From an uncultured Tannerella sp. (lineage in GTDB: Bacteria > Bacteroidota > Bacteroidia > Bacteroidales > Tannerellaceae), in assembly GCA_938036405.1 (NCBI GenBank), contig CALHPT010000119.1, forward strand, positions 1 to 8,086: a DNA stretch of 8,086 nt. The letters run 5' to 3'. Numbering within the stretch: the first letter of the stretch is position 1; the number at the start of each line of letters is the position of its first letter. Of the stretch, positions 1 to 6,107 are shown piece after piece. Made by a program: the position numbers and the translations under genes. Under the pieces are notes generated by a model. The model searched no databases. It was not told the origin of the DNA and saw nothing but the letters and a program-made list of their open reading frames with translations.

Positions 1-1
1 C

Positions 2-436
2 GGACTGACGAAGGACTCGGTGCTCTTCATCACCGACGTGACACCGGAGGGCTTCACCTTCATGTACGAAGGCGAACGCTTCACCCTGCCTGCGGCGGCT
101 CACGCCGCGCTCAACATGGAGCCGATGACGGACGACGAGGTGCGTCGCAGTCCCGAGGCCGATGCCCGACGGCTGACCCGACTCGAGCCGGGCGTCACGG
201 CGCGTATCGTGGGCCTTTCGCCTTCCTGTCGCGGCGCCCTCCGCCGCCGTCTGCTCGACCTTGGTTTCGTGCGCGGCAGCACAGTGAGCATCGATCTCGT
301 CAGTCCGATGGGCAACCCCGTGGCCTACGCCGTTCGCGGGACGGCCATCGCCCTGCGTCACGATCAGGCGCGTTACATCCTAATCGGCACCGGTTCCTCC
401 CAGCCGTCATCTCCCCTTACCCCCCAACCCCAATGA
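2..436 (+). CDS. feoA: FeoA-type iron transport protein with tandem FeoA domains (5' end outside the window)
   Basis: The reading frame is open to the first base of the window, so this is the C-terminal 144 residues of a longer protein; the GTG at 20 is unlikely to be the real start. The second half (about nt 173-400) is a clear FeoA domain of the small SH3-like fold: LEPGVTARIVGL, then LGFVRGSTVSI, VSPMGNPVAYAVRG and an ALRHDQARYILI ending. The visible start, GLTKDSVLFITDV, then TPEGFTFMYEGERFTLPAAA, lines up with the second half of that same domain (G-hydrophobic-x-[KR]-x-S, V[ST]PxG, a G before a hydrophobic-x-L step). I therefore read it as the end of a first FeoA domain joined by a linker (about nt 115-170). 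FeoA is a cytoplasmic partner of FeoB needed for ferrous iron uptake. Its stop overlaps the feoB start (ATGA at 433-436), which suggests translational coupling. The FeoA identity is firm; the tandem-domain reading is an inference. Confidence 0.85.
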   Translation, partial: GLTKDSVLFITDVTPEGFTFMYEGERFTLPAAAHAALNMEPMTDDEVRRSPEADARRLTRLEPGVTARIVGLSPSCRGALRRRLLDLGFVRGSTVSIDLVSPMGNPVAYAVRGTAIALRHDQARYILIGTGSSQPSSPLTPQPQ

Positions 437-2592
437 ATCAGACAACAAATACGGCCTCACCCTGCGCCACCTGTCCCAAGGCGGCGTCCATGCACGGCCT
501 GGAGCGACGCGGTGCGCAGGCCGACGGCGAACGCTTCGTCGTGGCCCTGGCCGGCAATCCGAACACGGGCAAGAGCACCGTCTTCAACGCCCTGACCGGA
601 CTCAAGCAACATACGGGTAACTGGCCCGGCAAGACGGTCGGCAAGGCCGAAGGCTTCTTTGGCTACGGTGGCGACACGTATCGCATCGTCGATCTGCCCG
701 GCACCTACTCGCTCGCCTCCACGTCGGAGGATGAGGAGATCGCTCGCGACTTTATCCTCTTTGGCAAGCCCGACGTGACCGTCATGGTGGCCGACGCCAC
801 ACGCCTGGAGCGCAACATGAACCTCATCCTGCAGGTGCTACAGATCACCGACCGCGCCGTGCTTTGCGTCAATCTGCTCGACGAGGCCGAGCGCAACCAT
901 ATCCATATCGACCTCAACGCCCTCTCACGACGGCTCGGCATCCCCGTGGCGGGTTGCTCGGCGCGGTCGGGCAAGGGCATCGACCGCCTGCTAGAGATGA
1001 TGCACGAGGTGGCCACGGGCGCCTACGTCTGCCGGCCTCATCGCGCCACAAACTTGCCACCCGCCACGGCGGATCATATCCGCGTCTTGACCGAGGCTGT
1101 GGCCCGTGTGCACCCCAACTTATCGAACGCCGAATGGATCGCTTTCCGACTCGTCGAGCAGGATCCGAGCGTGCGCCAACGCTTCGGCAACGACGAGCTG
1201 AACGCGCTGGCCGAAAACATCCACCTCCAGATCAGCAACAACTTTCACGACCAATGGATGGAGGATATCTATGCCCAGGCTGAGGCTATCTGTCGCGACG
1301 TCGTGACGCAGGGCAACCGCCGCGGCCGACTGCCGATGGACGTGCGGCTGGATCGCATCTTGACGCATCGCGTGTGGGGTTTCCCGATCATGGTCGCGCT
1401 GCTCTCGGGCGTCTTTTGGCTGACGATCGTGGGTTCGAATTACCCGTCGTCGTGGCTGAGCGACCTGTTCGTGGGGCTCATCCATCCGGCCCTGCGCGGC
1501 CTCTTTGTGGGCTTCGGTGCACCGGCCTGGGTGACGGGCCTCTTCGTCGACGGCGTCTACCTCTCCACTGCGTGGGTCGTCTCCGTCATGCTGCCGCCGA
1601 TGGCCATCTTTTTCCCGCTCTTCACGCTGCTGGAGGACTTCGGCTATCTGCCCCGCGTGGCTTTCAATCTCGACGAACTCTTCCGCCGAGCCGGGGCGCA
1701 TGGCAAGCAGGCGCTGACGATGAGCATGGGCTTCGGCTGCAACGCTGCGGGCGTCGTCTCCACGCGCATCATCGACAGTACGCGCGAGCGACTGATCGCC
1801 ATTATCACGAACAACTTCTCGCTCTGCAACGGGCGTTGGCCGACGCAGATCTTGCTGGCTACGCTCTTCGTGGGCGCCGCTGTGCCGGCGCGTTACAGCG
1901 GGATCGTCTCGCTGATGGCCGTCATGGGCGTCGTCTTCCTGGGCGTGACACTCATGTTCGGTAGCTCGTGGGTACTCTCGCGCACACTGCTCCGCGGCGA
2001 AGTCTCCACCTTCCATCTCGAGCTGCCGCCCTATCGTCCGCCCCGCTTCTGGAGCACGATCTATACGTCCATCATCGACCGCACGCTGATCGTGCTTTGG
2101 CGAGCCCTCGTCTTTGCGGCACCCGCGGGCGCCGTCATCTGGCTCTGTTGCAACCTCACGGTGGGCGGTGTGAGCATCGCCGCGCATCTGATCCATTGGC
2201 TGAGCACACCGGGGTGGATCATGGGGCTGAACGGAGTCATCCTGCTCGCGTACATCTTAGCCATCCCCGCCAACGAGATCGTGATACCTACGGTGCTTAT
2301 GCTGACGCTGCTTGTGCTTGGGCAGAGCGACGCGGGCGCAGCGGGTGTGCTGATGGAAGGCGGAGACGCAGAGACGAAGCAGATCCTCCTGGCTGGCGGA
2401 TGGAACCTATTGACGGCCGTCTGCCTCATGCTCTTCTGCCTGCTCCATCACCCGTGCAGCACGACGATCTACACCATTTATAAAGAGACCCACAGCGCGA
2501 AGTGGACCGCCGTGGCCATCTTCCTCCCCCTTGTGCTGGGCATCATCGTCACATCGATTGTCGCCTTCATCTGGCGCATGGCCGCTGGATAA
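433..2592 (+). CDS. feoB: Ferrous iron transporter FeoB
   Basis: FeoB is an inner-membrane Fe(II) transporter whose cytoplasmic N-terminal G domain controls a membrane channel. All GTPase motifs are present in the 719 residues: G1 GNPNTGKS (41-48), the G2 region TGNWPGKTVGK (61-71), G3 DLPG (87-90), G4 NLLD (147-150) and G5 SARSGKG (176-182). A helical linker follows (about 205-300), then a polytopic membrane domain from about 315 to 715 with two gate regions. The core motifs are GFGCNAAGV (433-441) and NNFSLCNGRWP (460-470), and the conserved HHPCSTT lies at 672-678. Length is typical for the family. An unusual feature is a short N-terminal tail before the G domain with a CATC pair (Cys11, Cys14). 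The start is fixed by the ATGA overlap with feoA. There is no feoC-like gene downstream; folP follows after 60 bases. Confidence 0.97.
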   Translation: MNQTTNTASPCATCPKAASMHGLERRGAQADGERFVVALAGNPNTGKSTVFNALTGLKQHTGNWPGKTVGKAEGFFGYGGDTYRIVDLPGTYSLASTSEDEEIARDFILFGKPDVTVMVADATRLERNMNLILQVLQITDRAVLCVNLLDEAERNHIHIDLNALSRRLGIPVAGCSARSGKGIDRLLEMMHEVATGAYVCRPHRATNLPPATADHIRVLTEAVARVHPNLSNAEWIAFRLVEQDPSVRQRFGNDELNALAENIHLQISNNFHDQWMEDIYAQAEAICRDVVTQGNRRGRLPMDVRLDRILTHRVWGFPIMVALLSGVFWLTIVGSNYPSSWLSDLFVGLIHPALRGLFVGFGAPAWVTGLFVDGVYLSTAWVVSVMLPPMAIFFPLFTLLEDFGYLPRVAFNLDELFRRAGAHGKQALTMSMGFGCNAAGVVSTRIIDSTRERLIAIITNNFSLCNGRWPTQILLATLFVGAAVPARYSGIVSLMAVMGVVFLGVTLMFGSSWVLSRTLLRGEVSTFHLELPPYRPPRFWSTIYTSIIDRTLIVLWRALVFAAPAGAVIWLCCNLTVGGVSIAAHLIHWLSTPGWIMGLNGVILLAYILAIPANEIVIPTVLMLTLLVLGQSDAGAAGVLMEGGDAETKQILLAGGWNLLTAVCLMLFCLLHHPCSTTIYTIYKETHSAKWTAVAIFLPLVLGIIVTSIVAFIWRMAAG

Positions 2593-2613
2593 GGCGGCTG
2601 CGGCCGCCAGCGG
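2582..2613 (+). other. GC-rich inverted repeat at the feoB stop codon
   Basis: Just after the feoB stop, GGCGGC (2593-2598) can pair with GCCGCC (2603-2608) around a TGCG loop. An alternative stem pairs CCGCTGG (2582-2588) with CCAGCGG (2607-2613), enclosing the stop codon. The two stems share two bases and exclude each other. No T tract follows, so this is not a canonical intrinsic terminator; it may be a weak pause or mRNA-stabilising hairpin between feoB and folP, or chance in GC-rich DNA. Confidence 0.3.
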
Positions 2614-2652
2614 AGTGAAGTATCCCATTTACAACATCACACATAACGATAC

Positions 2653-3489
2653 ATGAACAGAAAAACGATCAATCTGAAGGGCACACTGCGCTCACTCGAC
2701 GTGCCCCTTATCATGGGCATCCTAAACGCCACGCCGGACTCCTTCTACGCCGGCAGCCGACAGCAAGACGAAGCCGCCGTAGTGCGGCGCATCGAGACCA
2801 TCCTCAACGAGGGTGGCACACTCATCGATGTTGGCGGATACTCCTCCCGACCCGACGCCGACGACGTCAGCGAGGCCGACGAGTGGGCACGGCTTGAGCC
2901 CGTTCTTCGTCGCCTCATGCGCGACTACCCCGATGTGCCCGTCTCCGTCGACACCTTCCGCTCGGCCATCGCCCGGCGGGCCGTCGAGGAATACGGCGCG
3001 GCCATGATCAACGACATCTCCGGCGGCTCGCTCGACGAACAGATGTATGCCACCGTCGCCACGCTGGGCGTCCCGTACGTCCTCATGCACATGCGCGGCA
3101 CGCCTCGCACCATGCAGCAATTCACGGACTACGACGACGTGGTGGAGGCCGTCATGATGTATTTCGCCTCTGAGCTGCGCACGCTGCGCCGATTGGGCGT
3201 GGCCGACGTCCTCCTCGATCCCGGCTTCGGCTTTGCCAAGACCTTAGAGCAGAACTATACGCTCATGCGTGCCCTTAGCGAGTTTGCCGACCGCTTCGAG
3301 GAGCCGCTCCTCATTGGCATATCGCGTAAGAGCATGATCTACCGCCTGCTTGGCGGCACGCCCGACGACAGTCTCAACGGCACCACCGTGCTCAACACCT
3401 ACGCTCTCATGCATGGCGCCTCTGTCCTCCGCGTGCACGACGTCCGTGCCGCCGCCGAAGCCGTCCGAATCACCCGCCAACTCATCTAA
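2653..3489 (+). CDS. folP: Dihydropteroate synthase
   Basis: This enzyme condenses 6-hydroxymethyl-7,8-dihydropterin diphosphate with p-aminobenzoate in cytoplasmic folate synthesis and is the target of sulfonamides. The 278 residues carry the family motifs in order: MGILNATPDSF (21-31), DVGGYSSRP (59-67, the flexible loop), VDTFR (99-103), NDISGG (120-125), MHMRGTP (145-151), the pterin-binding DPGFGFAKT (189-197), GISRKS (222-227) and RVHDV (260-264). Asp100, Asn120, Asp189, Lys196, Arg225 and His262 sit where pterin, pyrophosphate and pABA contacts are expected. The length is normal and nothing looks degraded. The ATG at 2653 has no Shine-Dalgarno sequence, as is common in Bacteroidota. 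The cdaA gene begins 11 bases after the stop, so the two are very probably co-transcribed. I see nothing in the sequence suggesting a sulfonamide-resistant form, and did not align it. Confidence 0.97.
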   Translation: MNRKTINLKGTLRSLDVPLIMGILNATPDSFYAGSRQQDEAAVVRRIETILNEGGTLIDVGGYSSRPDADDVSEADEWARLEPVLRRLMRDYPDVPVSVDTFRSAIARRAVEEYGAAMINDISGGSLDEQMYATVATLGVPYVLMHMRGTPRTMQQFTDYDDVVEAVMMYFASELRTLRRLGVADVLLDPGFGFAKTLEQNYTLMRALSEFADRFEEPLLIGISRKSMIYRLLGGTPDDSLNGTTVLNTYALMHGASVLRVHDVRAAAEAVRITRQLI

Positions 3490-3500
3490 CGACGCCCACC

Positions 3501-4283
3501 ATGTTCATCACATCGTTCATTCATTTCGGACTTAAAGACGCGCTCGACGTCTTGCTGGTTGCCTTCTTCATCTACCAGATCTATAAGCTGATGAAAAGCT
3601 CGGGCACACTGACCGTCTTCAGCGGCATTATCTCCGTGCTTGTCGTCTGGGTGGTCGTCTCGCAGGTGCTCGAGATGCGGCTCATGGGCGCCATTTTGGA
3701 TAAGTTCATCAGCGTCGGCTTCATCGTGCTCGTGGTTCTTTTTCAAGACGACATCCGCCGCTTCCTCGTCACCCTCGGATCCAACCCCGGTTGGCGTTTC
3801 GTGGCCAAGCTCTTCTCGCGCCGCGTCACCAATGCCGAGGAGCAGAATTATATCGCCCCCATCGTGTTGGCCTGCATGAACATGGCCCGCAAGAAGACCG
3901 GCGCCCTGATCGTCATCCGCCGCGAGATGGATCTTTCGGCCTACGCTAAGACAGGCGAAATGTTTACGGCCGACATCAATGCGCGCCTCATCGAAAACAT
4001 CTTTTTCAAGAACAGCCCCCTGCACGATGGCGCCATGATCATCAGCGGCGGTCGGATCATCGCCGCGGGATGCATCCTGCCCGTAGCCAAAAACGTGAGC
4101 CTACCCAAAGAGATGGGCCTCCGTCACCGTTCTGGGCTGGGCATGTCGAAAGAGACGGACGCGCTGATCATCATCGTCTCCGAGGAGCGCGGCACGATAG
4201 CCGTGGCCCGTAACGGCCAGATTGCTGCCAACGTTTCAGCCGAAGATCTGCGTCAAATTCTGGCCGGCGAGCGGGAAGTATAA
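3501..4283 (+). CDS. cdaA: Membrane-bound diadenylate cyclase (CdaA/DacA type)
   Basis: CdaA joins two ATP into cyclic di-AMP, a second messenger for potassium and osmotic balance and cell-wall homeostasis. The 260 residues show three N-terminal hydrophobic segments (about 13-30, 38-56 and 62-82), then the catalytic DAC domain from about 110. The signature motifs are present: FFKNSPLHDGAMII (168-181, with the catalytic DGA at 176-178) and GLRHRSGLG (206-214, the RHR ATP-binding motif), followed by TDALIIIVSEE (219-229). Length and architecture match the CdaA family (about 270 residues), not the soluble DisA or CdaS types. No ybbR-like (CdaR) partner gene follows in the window; the next gene is convergent. 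The close spacing to folP suggests a shared transcript, and folP next to a diadenylate cyclase is an arrangement I recall from other Bacteroidales. There is no Shine-Dalgarno sequence before the ATG at 3501. Confidence 0.96.
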   Translation: MFITSFIHFGLKDALDVLLVAFFIYQIYKLMKSSGTLTVFSGIISVLVVWVVVSQVLEMRLMGAILDKFISVGFIVLVVLFQDDIRRFLVTLGSNPGWRFVAKLFSRRVTNAEEQNYIAPIVLACMNMARKKTGALIVIRREMDLSAYAKTGEMFTADINARLIENIFFKNSPLHDGAMIISGGRIIAAGCILPVAKNVSLPKEMGLRHRSGLGMSKETDALIIIVSEERGTIAVARNGQIAANVSAEDLRQILAGEREV

Positions 4284-4330
4284 ATGGATTTATGCTGTAT
4301 AAAGATTGGGTGAGGCCGATCCAGAGACCG

Positions 4331-4470
4331 CTCATTGTGTGACACGATGGCGCCTCTCGGAACTTTTAGGTCTCATTGTGCGGCACGATGGCACTTCTCT
4401 GAACTTTTAGGCCTCATCGTGCGACACGATGGCGCCTCTCGGAACTTTTAGGCTCCATTGTGTGACACGA
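4331..4470. repeat. Tandem array of a 41-base hairpin-containing repeat (3 full copies and 1 partial)
   Basis: Full copies lie at 4331-4371, 4372-4412 and 4413-4453, with a partial copy at 4454-4470. Each begins CTCATTGTG or a close variant and ends GAACTTTTAGG plus T or C. Copies 1 and 3 differ at 3 of 41 positions and copies 2 and 3 at 5, nearly all transitions. Within each full unit CATYGTG pairs with CACGATG around a three-base loop (TGA, CGG, CGA). The variable base in the left arm (T in copies 1 and 2, C in copy 3) keeps pairing as U-G or C-G. There are no unique spacers, so this is not CRISPR. The array fills most of the space between the convergent genes cdaA and creD. Function unknown. 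Confidence 0.9.
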
Positions 4471-4492
4471 CAGGTCGCCCTCCCTTGTGTAT

Positions 4493-4524
4493 CCGGCCAA
4501 ACTTTGCCGGGGGCCGTAGCCCCC
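4493..4524 (-). terminator. Possible terminator hairpins between creD and cdaA
   Basis: Read on the creD strand, seven bases after the creD stop, GGGGGC (4524-4519) pairs with GCCCCC (4514-4509) around a TACG tetraloop. Next to it CCGGC (4493-4497) and GCCGG (4506-4510) form a second stem that overlaps the first by two bases. There is no clear T tract on either strand, so termination is inferred from position between convergent genes and stem strength. It could act in both directions. Confidence 0.45.
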
Positions 4525-4530
4525 TCCCTG

Positions 4531-5868
4531 CTATGCAGCGTCTCGCCCGCTCCAGTCGATCTTTTGCGACACATACATGATCACCGCGAGGATGACGAAC
4601 AGCCCCACGCTGCCGGCTAAGAGGGCGTACGACTCCATGCCGATCAAGACGTAGACATAGACGTAAAGCCCCGCCAGCAGTCCGCCGATGGCCATCGCCG
4701 TGCGCCGGAGCTTGAGCACACCGGCCATGTAGCACGTGATCAGACTGACGGTCATTACCGCGGCAATGAGGTAGGCGAGGCCGAAGCTGGTGTGCTCCGA
4801 GATGGAGAGCAGCAGCGAATAGAAGAGGCTCAGCGCAAGCCCGACGAGCAGGTATTGAAGCGGGTGGATGTGGCGCCGCTGCAACACCTCCACGAAGAAG
4901 CAGACGACGAACGTGAGCAGGATGATGAGGATGGCGTACTTCACCGAACGCATCGACTGCTGGTAGCGCTTCACGGGTTGCAGCACATCGACGCCGAACA
5001 CGGACTCCTCGATCGCCTCCTGACGATCGCTGCCCGTGAGCACCTGCGGATAGTTGCGGTTGAGGTGCATCACCTTCCAGTCGCAGACGAAGCCGCTGTC
5101 CGTCACCTGACGATTGGCGGGCAGGAAGGCGCCCGTGAAGCTCGGTGTGCGACAGTTCGACCGCAGGGCGATCGTCGTCGTCTTGCCCACGGGCGCGAAG
5201 TAGAGCGAACCGGAGCCTTTCAGCGCGAGCCGGATGCGGAACGACACGGTGCGACCCGCAGCCAGTGGCATCACGTTGGCGCGGCAGGATACGCCCGAGG
5301 TGAGCAGATCGTTGTGGCGTATGCCGGGGTCGAACGTTGTCTGCGTAGAATCCCACTCCACGGTCACGGGCTCGCTGATGCCGCGCAGGTCGGAGAGGCC
5401 GAGGTTCAGCATGGCATCCTCCAGCGGAAAGTCCGGATCGCCCGGGCGCAGCGGCACGTCGGGCGGAAGGACGAAGGTGCCGCGTAGCTCCATCGTGGAT
5501 CGATAGACGACGGCCTCGTAGATGCCGCGCCGCAGCTCCTCCGTGCGCACGTCGCCGATGATATCGAGCGAATCGGGCAGGATATTCACCATCTCCACCA
5601 CGCGCTCCGTGCGCCCCGACTTCTCGGAGTGTTGCGTGGTATAGTATGGGATGGTCAGCATCGGGCCGAGGACGGTCTGCGCCCCGCTCCACTTCTGCCC
5701 CACTTCTTCGACGGCATTGCCAGCCGTCCGTTCGCGCTCGTTCATCAGACTTTCGATCAGCATCATCGGGATCATCAGCAGCAGCGTCAGGAAACCGATC
5801 GTAACCACCTTCGCCGCCATCATCCGGCGCGGTGTCCACCATTGTTTATTTTCTTTCTCCAAGTTCAT
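4531..5868 (-). CDS. creD: CreD family inner-membrane protein
   Basis: The 445-residue protein has the CreD layout: a short cytoplasmic tail, one transmembrane helix (about 18-40), a large extracytoplasmic beta-rich domain (about 45-305), and five closely packed helices near 309-328, 336-355, 360-382, 388-408 and 412-432. The family pattern after the first helix is visible: IPMMLIESLMNERE (33-46), then KWSGAQTVLGPMLTIPYY (59-76). The end SYALLAGSVGLFVILAVIMY matches the conserved last helix. CreD was named from the E. coli CreBC regulon and is linked to envelope stress and beta-lactam response; its biochemical role is unknown. No creB or creC sensor genes are in the window. The frame stays open upstream to an ATG at 5976, but I choose the ATG at 5868: it gives the usual N-terminus, has AGGAG (5883-5879) ten bases before it, and the extra 36 residues resemble no domain. 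Confidence 0.92.
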   Translation of the reverse strand: MNLEKENKQWWTPRRMMAAKVVTIGFLTLLLMIPMMLIESLMNERERTAGNAVEEVGQKWSGAQTVLGPMLTIPYYTTQHSEKSGRTERVVEMVNILPDSLDIIGDVRTEELRRGIYEAVVYRSTMELRGTFVLPPDVPLRPGDPDFPLEDAMLNLGLSDLRGISEPVTVEWDSTQTTFDPGIRHNDLLTSGVSCRANVMPLAAGRTVSFRIRLALKGSGSLYFAPVGKTTTIALRSNCRTPSFTGAFLPANRQVTDSGFVCDWKVMHLNRNYPQVLTGSDRQEAIEESVFGVDVLQPVKRYQQSMRSVKYAILIILLTFVVCFFVEVLQRRHIHPLQYLLVGLALSLFYSLLLSISEHTSFGLAYLIAAVMTVSLITCYMAGVLKLRRTAMAIGGLLAGLYVYVYVLIGMESYALLAGSVGLFVILAVIMYVSQKIDWSGRDAA

Positions 5869-5883
5869 GTCATTGTTTCTCCT
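5866..5883 (-). promoter_or_regulatory. creD translation start region with a two-codon mini-ORF
   Basis: On the minus strand the order is AGGAG (5883-5879), AAACA, then ATGACATGA. The first ATG (5873-5871) opens a reading frame of only Met-Thr-stop, and its TGA overlaps the creD ATG (5868-5866) as ATGA. The AGGAG is 5 bases from the mini-ORF start and 10 from the creD start. The Shine-Dalgarno sequence stands out because the other starts in the window have none. A coupling role for the mini-ORF is only a hypothesis. Confidence 0.4.
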
Positions 5884-5920
5884 ATAAATGAATGTGTACG
5901 GTATAGAAACGCCATACGAC

Positions 5921-5950
5921 GAAAAATAGTTTATCACCCCCCCCGACAAT
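5921..5950 (-). promoter_or_regulatory. creD: Weak candidate creD promoter with a G8 spacer tract
   Basis: Read on the minus strand, ATTG (5950-5947) is followed after 18 bases by TATTTTTC (5928-5921). This resembles the Bacteroidota consensus, a TTTG-like -33 element and TAnnTTTG at -7 about 19 bases apart, but misses one base in each box. It would give a leader of about 45 bases before creD. A run of eight G's (plus-strand C8, 5937-5944) lies inside the spacer. No experimental support; similarity could be chance. Confidence 0.22.
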
Positions 5951-5957
5951 ATGTCAG

Positions 5958-5987
5958 CCGCACATACGTTTGGCATGGCGTATGCGG
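5958..5987. other. Imperfect inverted repeat in the divergent intergenic region
   Basis: CATACG (5963-5968) pairs with CGTATG (5979-5984) over a ten-base loop. CCG (5958-5960) and CGG (5985-5987) extend the stem past a two-base bulge. A related motif, CGCCATAC, occurs at 5910-5917 and is nearly the reverse complement of bases in this loop and right arm. It could be an operator or a leader hairpin for either divergent gene, or incidental. Confidence 0.25.
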
Positions 5988-5999
5988 TGTGCCTCCACC

Positions 6000-6103
6000 G
6001 TACCGAAGGCGCATAACTACTTCTGACTACTTATAACTACCGCGCCAAAGGCGCATAACTACCCGGCCAAAGGCCGATAACTACCGCGCCAAAGGCGCAT
6101 AAG
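6000..6103. repeat. Array of about 22-base hairpin repeats upstream of the DXS-like gene
   Basis: Good units lie at 6041-6062, 6063-6084 and 6085-6103 (truncated), with two decayed units at 6000-6020 and 6021-6040. Each good unit is a five-base-pair hairpin with an AAA loop followed by ATAACTAC. Units 1 and 3 have GCGCC-AAA-GGCGC. Unit 2 has CGGCC-AAA-GGCCG, so two base pairs have changed on both sides and pairing is kept. The decayed units share the ATAACTAC tail. The last hairpin ends at 6098, nine bases before the ATG at 6108, so it lies in the leader of the gene's mRNA if transcription starts upstream. This repeat is distinct from the 41-base one near cdaA. Confidence 0.85.
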
Positions 6104-6107
6104 AAAT

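Noticed and set aside
1120..2196. 358-codon frame antisense to feoB
   Set aside because: It lies opposite well-conserved FeoB membrane sequence and has a low-complexity Arg, Asp, Glu and His composition.
4331..4470. CRISPR array
   Set aside because: The repeats are directly adjacent with no unique spacers, and there are no cas genes nearby.
4429..4620. Small plus-strand gene of 63 codons after the 41-base repeats
   Set aside because: It starts inside the repeat array, crosses the terminator-like hairpins and runs into the 3' end of creD on the other strand. No protein-like features.
4448..5842. 464-codon frame on the minus strand overlapping creD in another frame
   Set aside because: The creD frame has the clear membrane topology and family motifs. 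The alternative is rich in Arg, Ala, His and Pro, the typical look of an out-of-frame shadow.
5891..5972. Plus-strand promoter for the DXS-like gene, using TTTG at 5969-5972 or TAGTTTAT near 5927
   Set aside because: No matching partner box is found at about 19-21 bases for either element, so I could not support a promoter call.
5869..5976. 36-residue N-terminal extension of creD from the ATG at 5976
   Set aside because: It covers the C8 tract and the promoter-like boxes, resembles no known CreD N-terminus, and a better start with a Shine-Dalgarno sequence exists at 5868.
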